From DASXMT01 sp963812965 (lineage in GTDB: Bacteria; Actinomycetota; Acidimicrobiia; Acidimicrobiales; RAAP-2): a stretch of DNA of 64,000 bases. Numbering within the stretch: the stretch's first letter is position 1; every line of letters starts with the position of its first letter. The notes beneath the pieces are model-generated. The model searched no databases. It was not told where the DNA came from and saw nothing but the letters and a program-made list of their open reading frames with translations. Location of the stretch: positions 1 through 64,000 of the forward strand of contig CAWEXG010000003.1 in NCBI GenBank assembly GCA_963812965.1. Reading direction: 5' to 3'. Made by a program: the position numbers and the translations under genes. Of this stretch, positions 50,552 to 59,797 are shown piece after piece.

Positions 50552-52366
50552 ATGACCGGCCTCACGCACGATGCACGGGGAGGCCGGCCACCGGACACCG
50601 GGGCCAGCGTCCCGGTCGGGGAGCAGCGAGACGTATCGGAACGACACCGGACCTGGCTCCGGCGACCGGCTCGGATCCGTTCGTGGTCCCGAATGGGGTT
50701 ACGCGCCCGGATCACCGCCACGTTCACGGTGGGCGCCTTGGTGCTCTCTGCCCTCCTGGCCGGGATCACCTACTTCGCCGCCCGAGAGAGCTTTCTCAAC
50801 GAGCGCCAGTCCGCCGTCCAACACCAGGCCTTCGTGAACGCGTCGTTGGTCCAGGACTCCCTGCATGCGCCGGGCACCGACGTGGACCAACTACTCGAGT
50901 CGGTGGATGCCTTGGCCGGCTCCCGGTCCGTCCTCCTCGATCACGGCCAGTGGTTCGCCACGACGTACTCGGTCACCCAGAGCGCTATCCCGGCTGCCAC
51001 CCGGCGCCTGGTGATCTCGGGCACCCCGGCCACACAGGTGTACACGCTGGGTGGGACTCCGCAGATCGTCGTGGGGATTCCTCTTCCATCCGTCCACTCC
51101 ACCTACTTCGAGGTCTTCTCGCTCGAGGAGCTGGCCGGGACGCTGCGGGCACTGGCACTGGCACTGGGCGCTGCAGCCCTGGTCACCACCGTGGCCGGGG
51201 CCGCCGTGGGCCGGTGGGCGAGCGGGAGGGCGCTCCGGCCACTGGCCGGTATCTCCGAAGCGGTGGTCGCCATCGCCGGTGGCCAACTCGACACCCGGGT
51301 GGAAGCGGAGGACGACACCGACCTGAAGGCCCTGGCCGGATCGTTCAACATGATGGCCGCCAACCTCCAGTCGCGCATCGAACGGGAGGCCCGGTTTACG
51401 TCGGACGTCAGCCACGAGCTTCGGTCGCCCCTGACCACCCTCTCTGCATCGGTCGGTGTGCTCGAAGGTCATCGGCAAGAGCTTCCCGTCCAAGCCCAGC
51501 GGGCTCTGTCCCTTCTGGGCGCCGACCTGAACCGGTTCCGACGCATGGTCGACGACCTGTTGGAGATCTCCCGCTTCGATGCCGGATCTGCCGAACTGTC
51601 GCTTGACGACGTCAGCCCCGGCGAGCTGGTGCGGCGAGCGGTGGCCTCGACTGCACCTGTCGGCGAGGACGGCGCTCGGATGCCGGTGAGCTTCAGGGTC
51701 GAGGTCTCTCCCGAGGTGGAGCCGCTCCGGCTGCGAGTGGACAAGCGACGGTTCGAACGGATCATGGCCAACCTGGTGGACAACGCCACGCTCTACGCAG
51801 GTGGTGTGACCCGGGTGGTGGTGGACGGCCTGCCGGCCGTCCATGACACAGCGGACGGCTCGCCGACCGTGATCGATCCAGGGCCAACGGGAGCAGGACC
51901 AGGATTGGCAGAGGCGGCAACGGGGGGGGCGGGGGCGGCAGAGATGGGGTCGTTGGAGACAGGGGTTGCCAACCCGAGAGCAGAAGTGTTGGCCACGAAC
52001 GGCCGGATCACCACGGTGCGGGTGGCCGTCGAAGACCACGGCCCCGGGGTACCCGGCTATGCCCGGCCACACGTGTTCGAACGTTTCTACCGTGGCCGCA
52101 CCTCGGGCAGCAGAGGGTCGAGCGAGGGAACCGGCCTGGGGCTTTCGCTGGTGGCCGAGCACGTGCGGCTGCACGGGGGGTCGGTGTCGATAGAGGATGT
52201 CCCCGGCGGCGGGGCCAGGTTCGTGGTGAAGCTGCCGTTGGACCCGTCGAACCCTGCCGGAGGGTCGAACCCTGCCGAAGGGTCGAACCCTGCCGAAGGC
52301 CAGCGCAGCGGTGACAGTGGGAGCTCCGGCGATGACAGCCGCTCTTCCATGATGGAGGACCAGTGA
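50552..52366 (+). CDS. Sensor histidine kinase (MtrB-like)
   Basis: Membrane kinase partner of the upstream regulator (13 bp apart), 604 residues. Two membrane helices (about 52-72 and 195-218) bracket an extracytoplasmic sensor; a HAMP follows (LRPLAGISEAVVAIAGGQLD), then the H-box FTSDVSHELRSPLTTL with the phosphorylated His, N-box FERIMANLVDNATLYAGG, and G-boxes DHGPGVPGYARP and GTGLGLSLVAEH. The ATPase domain is interrupted after the N-box by about 60 residues of low complexity (PGPTGAGPGLAEAATGGAG), and the C-terminus has three tandem 18-bp units (SNPAGG/SNPAEG). ATG 50552 is chosen; ATG 50693 at the first helix is possible. Confidence 0.93.
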   Translation: MTGLTHDARGGRPPDTGASVPVGEQRDVSERHRTWLRRPARIRSWSRMGLRARITATFTVGALVLSALLAGITYFAARESFLNERQSAVQHQAFVNASLVQDSLHAPGTDVDQLLESVDALAGSRSVLLDHGQWFATTYSVTQSAIPAATRRLVISGTPATQVYTLGGTPQIVVGIPLPSVHSTYFEVFSLEELAGTLRALALALGAAALVTTVAGAAVGRWASGRALRPLAGISEAVVAIAGGQLDTRVEAEDDTDLKALAGSFNMMAANLQSRIEREARFTSDVSHELRSPLTTLSASVGVLEGHRQELPVQAQRALSLLGADLNRFRRMVDDLLEISRFDAGSAELSLDDVSPGELVRRAVASTAPVGEDGARMPVSFRVEVSPEVEPLRLRVDKRRFERIMANLVDNATLYAGGVTRVVVDGLPAVHDTADGSPTVIDPGPTGAGPGLAEAATGGAGAAEMGSLETGVANPRAEVLATNGRITTVRVAVEDHGPGVPGYARPHVFERFYRGRTSGSRGSSEGTGLGLSLVAEHVRLHGGSVSIEDVPGGGARFVVKLPLDPSNPAGGSNPAEGSNPAEGQRSGDSGSSGDDSRSSMMEDQ

Positions 52367-53016
52367 TCGCCCGACCACGCCGATCTCATGCGACTCGGCC
52401 CTCCCGTGCGGCCCGGCCCCGGACCGTGATCGCAGTGGCGGGTGTCGTCCTCGTCAGCGTGCTCATTGCCGGATGCGGGATCCCCACCAGCGCCACGCCG
52501 AAGGCCATCGCCAAGAGTGCCCTTCCCGAGCACCTCCTCCATCCGACGACGTCGTCCACCACCCCGTCGTCGGCTCCTTCGGTCGACGAGACGATCTTCC
52601 TGGTTGCTGGGCAGAACGTCACACCGGTACTCAGAGAGGTGCCCCTGCCCGCCAACCTGTCTCAGATCATCACCGCCGTGCTCTACGGCCCCACGGCCGC
52701 GGAGTCGGCATCCGGGCTCCAGAGCTTCGTCGTCAGTCAGTCCAACCGGGTGTCGGCAACCACGACCAACGGCATCGCTACGGTGGACTTCTCCACCAAC
52801 CCGTTCCAGGTCGTGGGACAGTCGCAGATCCTCGGTGTGGCTCAGGTGGTCTTCACCGCCACCGAGCAACCCGGAGTTCTCGGCGTGCTGTTCCAGATCG
52901 CCGGCCAGCCGATCGACGTACAGACTTCGCCAGGAGAGAACCTGGTCCCCGGACCGGTCACTCGGGCCGACTACGCGCCACAGGCGCCGGTGACCACGAC
53001 ACCTGCCACCCCCTGA
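52363..53016 (+). CDS. GerMN-domain lipoprotein (LpqB-like)
   Basis: 217-residue secreted lipoprotein. Basic N-terminus, hydrophobic core and lipobox VLIAGCGIP (Cys near residue 37). A GerMN domain follows (PANLSQIITAVLYGPTAAE, VDFSTNPFQVVGQSQILGVAQVVFTATEQPGVLGVLF), then a Pro/Thr-rich end. GTG start overlaps the kinase stop (GTGA). LpqB, third gene of mtrA-mtrB-lpqB, has a GerMN domain plus a propeller; only GerMN is here, so this is a short relative that may modulate the kinase at the cell surface. Confidence 0.9.
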   Translation: MIARPRRSHATRPSRAARPRTVIAVAGVVLVSVLIAGCGIPTSATPKAIAKSALPEHLLHPTTSSTTPSSAPSVDETIFLVAGQNVTPVLREVPLPANLSQIITAVLYGPTAAESASGLQSFVVSQSNRVSATTTNGIATVDFSTNPFQVVGQSQILGVAQVVFTATEQPGVLGVLFQIAGQPIDVQTSPGENLVPGPVTRADYAPQAPVTTTPATP

Positions 53017-53048
53017 GGGGTGACGTCCCCGGTCTTCGATCCAGGTCT

Positions 53049-53447
53049 TTAGGCCGGGCGCGCCTGTTCCCAGGGAACGCGCGGCGCATCGGCCCAGAGG
53101 TGTTCGAGGTCGTAGTACTCCCGAGCCTCATCGAGGAAGACGTGCACCAGGAAGTCCCCGTAGTCCATGAGGACCCACCGGGCATCGTCCAGACCCTCGA
53201 TCCGGGCCGGGGCTCCTCTCTCTGCCTGCTTCAACTGCAGCTCTACCTCGTCGGCAATGGTCCTGACTTGCCTGGGGTTTCGTCCACTGGTGATCACGAA
53301 AGCCTCAGTGATGCCCAGTGCCTCGTCCATAGACAGGATCACGGTACGGTCACCCAACTTGGCGTCGGCGGCCCGTGCGGCGATGAGACAGGTCTCGGAA
53401 GTCGTGAGTTGATGCTTCACGACCGGTTGGCCGGCTGCAGTGGTCAA
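53049..53447 (-). CDS. rsfS: Ribosomal silencing factor RsfS (Iojap family)
   Basis: Binds L14 and blocks subunit joining in starvation. 132 residues with AARAADAKLGDRTVILSMDEALGITEAFVITSGRNPRQVRTIADEVE and WVLMDYGDFLVHVFLDEAREYYDLEHLWADAP, the family signature. TTG start at 53447 has GGAGGAA six bases upstream. Usual position downstream of nadD. Confidence 0.95.
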   Translation of the reverse strand: MTTAAGQPVVKHQLTTSETCLIAARAADAKLGDRTVILSMDEALGITEAFVITSGRNPRQVRTIADEVELQLKQAERGAPARIEGLDDARWVLMDYGDFLVHVFLDEAREYYDLEHLWADAPRVPWEQARPA

Positions 53448-53484
53448 TGGGTTCCTCCTTCTGGCGCTTGTGCGCCGTCACTGT

Positions 53485-53826
53485 TCACGATGCACTGCTG
53501 GTGAGCTCGAGGGCCCCCGAGGGAGCCGGTGCGACCATGCCCGACGAAACGGGAGTCGGCGGCCCGTCACGAGCGTTGTCCACGATCATGATCGTCGCAA
53601 CCAGGAGCACGGCCACCACCAGCGCGCAGATGGTGGCCACCAACTGGCGTCGGCGTCGGGCCAGTCGTAAGGCTCGACGCCCGGCCGGGACCGGCGAATC
53701 GACAGGGTCACTCACCATTGAGGCCGGGGGGATCATCGGAGTCAGGGGGGCGGCGGCAGACGGCGACGAGGGCTCGACCACAGCACCAGTGGTGTCGTCC
53801 TTCGTCAGCGTCGTCCGTACGCTCAT
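53485..53826 (-). CDS. Small single-pass membrane protein of unknown function
   Basis: 113 residues: a polar N-terminal segment, basic RRALRLARRRRQ, one helix (LVATICALVVAVLLVATIMIV, about 70-91) and a short Pro/Ser-rich outer tail. The ATG overlaps the nadD stop (ATGA) and rsfS follows, so it is part of the nadD-rsfS unit. Actinobacteria often have an uncharacterised membrane protein here (some with a LytR C-terminal domain); I do not see that domain. Confidence 0.75.
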   Translation of the reverse strand: MSVRTTLTKDDTTGAVVEPSSPSAAAPLTPMIPPASMVSDPVDSPVPAGRRALRLARRRRQLVATICALVVAVLLVATIMIVDNARDGPPTPVSSGMVAPAPSGALELTSSAS

Positions 53827-54431
53827 CTGCTCGTAGCGTACAGATTCCTGTCGCCAATGCAACGGATGACGGCCTCGGGGACCAGCCCCTCGACCGAGAG
53901 ACCCGCGTCCAGACGGGACCGGAGGTCGGTGCTCGACACGTCGAAGGGCGGGACAGGTACTCGGACCGCGTCCCATCGCCCCGGGGGCTCCTCCAGGACC
54001 GCTCCGGGGCGATCCACGATGACCAGGACCACCGAACCTCGCAACGACGCCTCGTCATGCCATGTCGGCAAGGTGGGGACGACGTCCGCCCCCACCACCA
54101 GGAAGAGCGACGACCCCGGAACGAGACGGTGGAGCTCGTCGACCGTGTCGACGGTGTAGGACGGACCCCCTCGGTCGATCTCGAGCCGGCTCGGCTCCAA
54201 GCCCGGGCGACCGGCGACAGCTGCTTCGACCATGGCGAAACGGTCCTCAGCCGGGGTGAGCGAGCGGACTCCTTCCTTCTGCCAGGGCTCGTTGGCCACC
54301 ACCAGCAGCGTTCGGTCGAGATCAAGGGCACGGTGCACGGCCTCCGCCGTCTCGACGTGCCCGGTGTGGACTGGATCGAAAGTGCCACCGAAAACCCCGA
54401 TGCGCTCGGAACGCCCCACCTCAGCCGCCAA
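53823..54431 (-). CDS. nadD: Nicotinate-nucleotide adenylyltransferase
   Basis: Makes deamido-NAD from nicotinate mononucleotide and ATP. 202 residues: GVFGGTFDPVHTGHVETAEAV (nucleotide-binding HxGH), the loop VVANEPWQKEG, DRFAMVEAAVAG, GGPSYTVDTVDEL, FLVVGADVVPTLPTW and the late VSSTDLRSRLDAG motif. TTG at 54431 is used as start; a GTG four codons downstream is equally possible. Order nadD-membrane protein-rsfS is conserved. Confidence 0.94.
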   Translation of the reverse strand: MAAEVGRSERIGVFGGTFDPVHTGHVETAEAVHRALDLDRTLLVVANEPWQKEGVRSLTPAEDRFAMVEAAVAGRPGLEPSRLEIDRGGPSYTVDTVDELHRLVPGSSLFLVVGADVVPTLPTWHDEASLRGSVVLVIVDRPGAVLEEPPGRWDAVRVPVPPFDVSSTDLRSRLDAGLSVEGLVPEAVIRCIGDRNLYATSR

Positions 54432-54808
54432 CCAGCCGGATCACGGCCGGTCCGTACGGGTCGTCGAAGTGGTCCGGGATAAGCAAGATCGAGTCGTCCA
54501 GCCCTCAGCCCTCCGGGCGGTGCCATACCAGACAGGCCTGTTGAGCTGCGTGAAGAAGCAGGATAGATGCACTGTCCAAGCCTACGACGCAAGCCCGTAA
54601 GCCGTCGCAGCGACCGGGGGTCATTGACCCACAGGCTCCAGACCACCAGAATGGCTTCAGCTCATTCCACGGTTCACCGCCATTCCGACGGCGGCCTGGC
54701 GATGAACCGGGTGACGAATCGCAAGTGTGGCGATGGGTCACTGTCCCACCATCGCACGAGTTCCGAAGACTGAGCGAGTACTCGTTCCGCCGTTGTGCCA
54801 CTGATGCC
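54432..54808. other. 377-bp intergenic region without a gene
   Basis: Divergent promoter space for nadD (minus) and the secreted repeat protein (plus). Directly before nadD, a minus-strand stretch of 27 codons between two stops (encoding SILLIPDHFDDPYGPAVIRLVGG) has no usable start and may be a remnant. Nothing else stands out. Confidence 0.6.
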
Positions 54809-56446
54809 ATGAACCACTGCCGGTACTCCCGACCGTTGCCCAGGACACGTGTCGGTGTAGTCACCCGGCTCCTCGTGGTCATGGCCGTCGCCGTCAGCAC
54901 CATCACCGCGCTGGTGGCTGCGTCCGTCGTGCATTCTCCTGCCGCCAGCGCTACGGGCAACGTCCCGTGTTACGTCATGGTCGCCAGCGACGGTGGGATC
55001 TTCAACTTCGGTGGCGGGAACACGTTCTTTGGATCAGAGGGCGGTCAGCCGTTGAACAAGCCGATCGTGGGCATGGCGACGACCCCGGACAGCGAGGGCT
55101 ACTGGCTGGTGGCTTCCGACGGTGGGATCTTCACGTTTGGCGATGCCGGGTTCTATGGGTCGGAAGGGAACCAACACCTGAACCAGCCCATCGTGGGCAT
55201 GGCGGCAACGCCGGACGGGAAGGGCTACTGGCTGGCGGCTTCCGACGGTGGGATCTTCACCTTCGGCGATGCCGGGTTCTACGGGTCGAAGGGCGGTGAG
55301 CCGTTGAACAAGCCGATCGTGGGCATGGCTGCCACCCCTGATGGACAGGGCTACTGGCTGGTGGCTTCCGACGGTGGGATCTTCACCTTCGGCGATGCCG
55401 GGTTCTACGGGTCGAAGGGCGGTGAGCCGTTGAACAAGCCGATCGTGGGCATGGCTGCCACTCCTGATGGACAGGGCTACTGGCTGGTGGCTTCCGACGG
55501 TGGGATCTTCACCTTCGGCGACGCCCCGTACCTGGGGTCGGAGGGCGGCAAACCGTTGAACAAGCCGATCGTGGGCATGGCTGCCACTCCTGATGGACAG
55601 GGCTACTGGCTGGTGGCCAGTGACGGCGGAGTCTTCACCTTCGGCGACGCCGGGTTCTACGCGTCGGAGGGTGGGGTGACCCTGAACAAACCGGTGGTGG
55701 GCATCGCCATGATCCTGGGCGCCGGACAGTTCACGCCACCGCCGAAGCCGGCGGTGGGCTTGGGTTTCCCGTCCGGCTCCTACGGGTATGACGTGTCCAA
55801 CTACAACTGCGGCAACCTTCCCGCCGCCATGTCGATCGGTGTGGTGCAGGTAGTCGGCGCCTCCTTCGGGTACACCAACGACTGTTTGGCGACAGAGGCG
55901 CAGTGGGCCGGCAACGGGCTGAACCTCTATATGTTCCTGACCTGGGGAGCAGCCTCTGGATCCCTACTCAACGGCTGTCCCCCCTCCGCCGGTGGCCAAC
56001 CCAACTACTGCTACGGGTACGCGGCCGCCCAAGCCGCGTTCGCCCAAGCCAAAGCAGCAGGAGTCAACACCAACGTCCCCTGGTGGCTGGATATCGAACC
56101 CACGCAGGGAACGGGTTTGCCGCTGTGGTCGAGCGATACCAACTCCAACGACCTGGTCATCCAAGGTGCCCACGACGGCCTGATCGCCGAGGGCCTGGCC
56201 AACGTCGGGGTGTACGCCAGCCCGGGAGATTGGCCGTCGATCGCAGGCTCGGGTTCCACCGCGTGGCAGCCGTCGTATCCGTACTGGATGGCGACGTGGA
56301 CCAGCTCCGGCCCCGACAGCTGCGGAACCGTCGCCGGTTGGCAGGCGAGCGAACCGCTCCCTACCGGCGCGGTGGCCTTCGTTCAGTGGACCGACGACGC
56401 CACCCAGGTGAACGGCAACCCGGTCGACGGCGACTACGCCTGTTGA
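54809..56446 (+). CDS. Secreted repeat protein with a C-terminal glycoside hydrolase-like (DUF1906/GH25-like) domain
   Basis: 545 residues. Signal peptide LLVVMAVAVSTITALVAASVV with a likely cut after ASA; six 42-residue repeats (ASDGGIFTFGDA ... LNKPIVGMAATPDG); a Pro-rich linker; then a TIM-barrel-like domain from about residue 320 (SYGYDVSNYNC, WWLDIEPTQGTG, QWTDDATQ). That pattern (DVS start, DIE on a central strand, W-x-D end) resembles DUF1906/GH25 lysozyme-like hydrolases. A cell-wall or surface role is inferred. The ATG at 54809 is chosen for the signal peptide; the open frame extends to 54725. It interrupts the otherwise minus-strand nadD to proA neighbourhood. The repeats are characteristic of Acidimicrobiia, from general knowledge. 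Confidence 0.85.
   Translation: MNHCRYSRPLPRTRVGVVTRLLVVMAVAVSTITALVAASVVHSPAASATGNVPCYVMVASDGGIFNFGGGNTFFGSEGGQPLNKPIVGMATTPDSEGYWLVASDGGIFTFGDAGFYGSEGNQHLNQPIVGMAATPDGKGYWLAASDGGIFTFGDAGFYGSKGGEPLNKPIVGMAATPDGQGYWLVASDGGIFTFGDAGFYGSKGGEPLNKPIVGMAATPDGQGYWLVASDGGIFTFGDAPYLGSEGGKPLNKPIVGMAATPDGQGYWLVASDGGVFTFGDAGFYASEGGVTLNKPVVGIAMILGAGQFTPPPKPAVGLGFPSGSYGYDVSNYNCGNLPAAMSIGVVQVVGASFGYTNDCLATEAQWAGNGLNLYMFLTWGAASGSLLNGCPPSAGGQPNYCYGYAAAQAAFAQAKAAGVNTNVPWWLDIEPTQGTGLPLWSSDTNSNDLVIQGAHDGLIAEGLANVGVYASPGDWPSIAGSGSTAWQPSYPYWMATWTSSGPDSCGTVAGWQASEPLPTGAVAFVQWTDDATQVNGNPVDGDYAC
54971..55720 (+). repeat. Six tandem 126-bp coding repeats
   Basis: Each unit encodes 42 residues (GYWLVASDGGIFTFGDA-type). 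Units 3 and 4 are nearly identical at DNA level, pointing to recent duplication or gene conversion; the first is the most divergent. Confidence 0.95.
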
Positions 56447-56479
56447 CGTCGCTGACGTCTCCGGTTTTGCGACCCGGCC

Positions 56480-57316
56480 TTACGCCGGCAACGGTGCGGT
56501 CACCTGGGCCTCGTGGGCTACGTCGTTGTAGCCGAGGAGACGCCAACGACCGTCCACCAGCTCCCACGACGTGAGCGATGCGTGTCGAGTCCGAAGCTGC
56601 AGCCGCGCTCCCTGGCGCCCGCCGACTACTGGGAGCAGCGCCAGCATCGACGCCTCGATGACTCCGGCGTGGCACGCCACCACTACCAACTCGCCCGGAT
56701 GTCGTGTCGCCACCGCCTCCAACGCCGCCGCCGCACGGTTGACGAAGCCGGTCCAGCTCTCTCCCCCGGGAGCGATAGGTCGGTCGGGATCCTCGTCCCA
56801 GTCCGGATCACCGAACCGGTCGGCGAACTCACCCCACGACAGGCCATCGGCCTCACCCGGGTGGAGCTCACACAGGTCGCAGTCGACCGTGACCGGTGGC
56901 GGTCCACGTTGGTCCGGGCCGTCCCCGGCAACAAGCGTCCTCCCTACCCCAGCGACTAGCGCCGGTGCCAAGATCTCCGCCGTCTCGATGGCACGCGGCA
57001 GCGCACTGGCGTAGAGGGCGGCGGCCCCGGACAGCTCACCGGTCAGGAGCAAGCGGTCCGAAAGGAGCTGCACCTGACGCACACCGAGGTCGGTTAGACC
57101 CGAGCAACCCTTTCGACCACCGCAGATTCCGGTCACGTTGCACACCGCCTCACCGTGGCGGACCAACACCAGTCGGGTAGCAGAGACCGAGGTGTCCGAG
57201 ACAGTCCTGATGCCCTCGGGTGGGTGGGAGCGCCCCGACGCGTTCGTTCCCGCCCCCGTTGCATCGACCCCGGCTCCGGACAGCCCGTCGAAACCGCCCG
57301 CCGACCGACCGGTCAT
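56480..57316 (-). CDS. Histidine phosphatase (phosphoglycerate mutase-like) family protein
   Basis: 278 residues: the phosphohistidine motif LVLVRHGEAVC near residue 50, later arginine in SALPRAIETAEIL, ESWTGFVNRAAAAL and the second histidine VVACHAGVIEASML. The substrate is unknown; members dephosphorylate sugars, mononucleotides or proteins. ATG 57316 overlaps the VWA gene stop (ATGA), so it belongs to the proA-MoxR-VWA transcript. Confidence 0.9.
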   Translation of the reverse strand: MTGRSAGGFDGLSGAGVDATGAGTNASGRSHPPEGIRTVSDTSVSATRLVLVRHGEAVCNVTGICGGRKGCSGLTDLGVRQVQLLSDRLLLTGELSGAAALYASALPRAIETAEILAPALVAGVGRTLVAGDGPDQRGPPPVTVDCDLCELHPGEADGLSWGEFADRFGDPDWDEDPDRPIAPGGESWTGFVNRAAAALEAVATRHPGELVVVACHAGVIEASMLALLPVVGGRQGARLQLRTRHASLTSWELVDGRWRLLGYNDVAHEAQVTAPLPA

Positions 57317-58797
57317 GCCAGCTCCCCGACGAAGCGCTCGAGCTGCCGCAGCGTCCGGCATTCGAACACGTCGTCACAGTGGACGGCGTACTCCCCCACG
57401 ATGGAGTCCCCCGAGTCCCAGTACGCACGCGGCTCGGGGTTCAGCCAGTAGACATGACGAGCCCGTTGTTGGATCTCCTTCACCACCCACGCATGGGCGG
57501 CGTGGTAGTTGTTGCGAGCGTCGCCCAACAGCAGCACGCTGCTCTTCGAAGTGACCTCGTCACCCCAACGCTCCCAGAACACAGTCAGGGCGTGGCCGTA
57601 GTCGGAGTGACCGTCGACCCAGACGACATCGGCCTCGGTGTTGATCCGGTGGACCGCCTCGGCCGGATCGTCGACACCGTCGAAGAAGCGGGTGACCTCG
57701 TCGATGCCGTCGATGAACACGAAGCTCCGCACCTTCGAGAACTGGCTGCTGATGGCGTGGACCAGATGGAGGGTGAACCGCGCGAACGATGCCACCGAGC
57801 CGGAGATGTCGGCGATGACGATGATCTCCGGCTTCGATGGCTTGGGATAGCGGAACCGGGGGTCGACCGGGACGCCGCCGGTGGACAGCGAGTGCCGGAC
57901 GGTGCTCCGGAAGTCCAGTGGCCCCTTGCGACCGTGACGTCGCTTCCGGGCCAGTCGCACCGCCAGCTTTCGGGACAGTGGCTGGAGCGCCCCCCGCAAC
58001 GCCACCAGCTCGTCCCTGGTGGCGTGCATGAAGTCGACGTCCTCGGGGAGCGGCTTGCGCAGCGATTTGGCCAGGGCCTCGCTCCCCCGATCGGCAACCA
58101 GGCGGCGGCGGATCTCGTTCTCGATCTCCTGGCGGAGCTTGTCGATCCTCGACCGGTACTCGTCACGCAGGAGCCGTTCCTCGAGCGCGGTGAGCCCGGA
58201 TGCCCCTCCCTCTCCTGCATCACCCGGCGTCTTCGCTGCCGACGGCACCTGTGACCGCGCCTCTTCCACGAGCCGCTCCAGCACCCGATCGAGGTCGAGG
58301 TTCCGCAACGTGCGGTAGAGGTAGTACGTCCCACCAACCGGCCGGCCGGGCTCCATGCCGGCGAAGCGAGCCACCGCCTGGCGCGCTACGGCGTTGATCA
58401 TGGCACTGTCGGATCGGAGCAGTGCCTTGTAGAGCAGATCGGCCAGCTCTTCGGGAGTCATGCCCTCCTGAGCACCACCACTCCCCGATCGCCGCCCCTG
58501 CTGGGCTCCGTCACCGGAAAGCCGAGCGGTGTCCTCGAGTGACATCTCACCACCCTCGGCACCTTCGATCTCGTGCTGCGGTCCCCGCACGGAGAAGTAG
58601 ACCTCGAAGGCGGTATCGAAGGCACGCCAGTGCGATGACGACTTCACCAGGCTCGCCCCCAAGGCGTACTTGAGCGCCTCGCGGTCTTCCAACGGCACGT
58701 GGCGCATGGCCTCGGCCGCATCGAGATGCTCGGTCAACGACACCGGGATCCCGGCAGCCCGGAGCTCGGTGACAAACCCGGAGAGAACATCGAGCAT
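57313..58797 (-). CDS. VWA-domain protein (CoxE-like)
   Basis: 494 residues. The N-terminal half is helical and charged (RRHGRKGPLDFRSTVRHSLSTGG before the domain); the C-terminal VWA domain has a MIDAS motif IADISGSVAS near residue 333 and DGIDEVTRFF. CoxE-type proteins pair with MoxR ATPases as metal-dependent chaperones, and the MoxR gene lies 16 bp upstream, so the two likely act as one MoxR-VWA pair on an unknown substrate. Confidence 0.93.
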   Translation of the reverse strand: MLDVLSGFVTELRAAGIPVSLTEHLDAAEAMRHVPLEDREALKYALGASLVKSSSHWRAFDTAFEVYFSVRGPQHEIEGAEGGEMSLEDTARLSGDGAQQGRRSGSGGAQEGMTPEELADLLYKALLRSDSAMINAVARQAVARFAGMEPGRPVGGTYYLYRTLRNLDLDRVLERLVEEARSQVPSAAKTPGDAGEGGASGLTALEERLLRDEYRSRIDKLRQEIENEIRRRLVADRGSEALAKSLRKPLPEDVDFMHATRDELVALRGALQPLSRKLAVRLARKRRHGRKGPLDFRSTVRHSLSTGGVPVDPRFRYPKPSKPEIIVIADISGSVASFARFTLHLVHAISSQFSKVRSFVFIDGIDEVTRFFDGVDDPAEAVHRINTEADVVWVDGHSDYGHALTVFWERWGDEVTSKSSVLLLGDARNNYHAAHAWVVKEIQQRARHVYWLNPEPRAYWDSGDSIVGEYAVHCDDVFECRTLRQLERFVGELA

Positions 58798-58813
58798 GGT
58801 GAAGAGCCCGGCT

Positions 58814-59797
58814 TCAGTCCGGGAGGTCGACGGAGGTCAGCTCTTTGGCGGCACGCTCGATGTCCGCCCGGTACTTCAGCAGGATGTGCAGGCTGTCACG
58901 AGCCTGTTCGGCATCGATGGACTCGACCCCCAACACCACCAGGGTGCGCGCCCAGTCGAGGGTCTCCGACACCGACGGGTGCTTCTTCAGCTCCAAGGTC
59001 CGGATGGACCGCACGATCCGGGCCACCTGGTCGGCCAGCTCGGCGCTGATACCCGGTACGCGGGCCTGGATGATCGCCCGTTCCCGATCGAGCTCGGGGT
59101 AGTCGATGTACAGGTACAGACACCGCCGCTTCAGCGCCTCGGACAGCTCACGGGTGTTGTTGGAGGTGAGGAAGACCAGCGGGATCCGGGTGGCCCGCAC
59201 CGTGCCCAGCTCGGGGATGGAGACCTGGTACTCGGAGAGGATCTCGAGGAGCAGCGCTTCGGTCTCGAGCTCCACCCGGTCCACCTCGTCGACCAGCAGT
59301 ACCACCGGCTCAGACGCCCGGATGGCCTCGAGAAGGGGTCGGGTGAGGAGGAACTCTTCAGAGAAGATGTCCTCCTCGAGCTGCTGCCACGACTGGCCGG
59401 CGTCGGCCTGGATCCGCAGCAGCTGCTTCTTGTAGTTCCACTCGTAGAGCGCCTTGGACTCGTCCAGTCCCTCGTAGCACTGCAGGCGGATGAGGCGGCT
59501 GCCGGTCAGGCGAGCCACCGACTTGGCCAGCTCGGTCTTACCGGTGCCGGCCGGTCCTTCGACCAGGACCGGCTTGGCCAGCCGATCGGCGAGGTACACC
59601 ACCCCGGCGATCCCTTCGTCGGCCAGATACCCGACGTCGGCGAGCCCGGATCGGACGGCGGTAATGGAGTCGAAGCGTGGTGCGCCGGCCGTCGGGAAGC
59701 CGGTGGCGTACTCGGACCCGCTCGTATGACCAGCCCCGGTCACAGAGATCGATCCGTCGGTGCCGTCGGTGCTGTCGGTCGGTCCGTCGGAAGTCAT
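58814..59797 (-). CDS. MoxR-family AAA+ ATPase
   Basis: 327 residues from ATG 59797, overlapping the proA stop (ATGA). Walker A EGPAGTGKTELAKSVA, Walker B VVLLVDEVDRVE, sensor 1 FLTSNNTRELSEALKRRCLYLYIDYP, all MoxR features. It probably remodels or activates a partner with the downstream VWA protein. The longer in-frame reading through proA is not used. Confidence 0.94.
   Translation of the reverse strand: MTSDGPTDSTDGTDGSISVTGAGHTSGSEYATGFPTAGAPRFDSITAVRSGLADVGYLADEGIAGVVYLADRLAKPVLVEGPAGTGKTELAKSVARLTGSRLIRLQCYEGLDESKALYEWNYKKQLLRIQADAGQSWQQLEEDIFSEEFLLTRPLLEAIRASEPVVLLVDEVDRVELETEALLLEILSEYQVSIPELGTVRATRIPLVFLTSNNTRELSEALKRRCLYLYIDYPELDRERAIIQARVPGISAELADQVARIVRSIRTLELKKHPSVSETLDWARTLVVLGVESIDAEQARDSLHILLKYRADIERAAKELTSVDLPD

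Noticed and set aside
54971..55720. CRISPR-like array
   Set aside because: The repeats are in-frame coding units of 126 bp without spacers.
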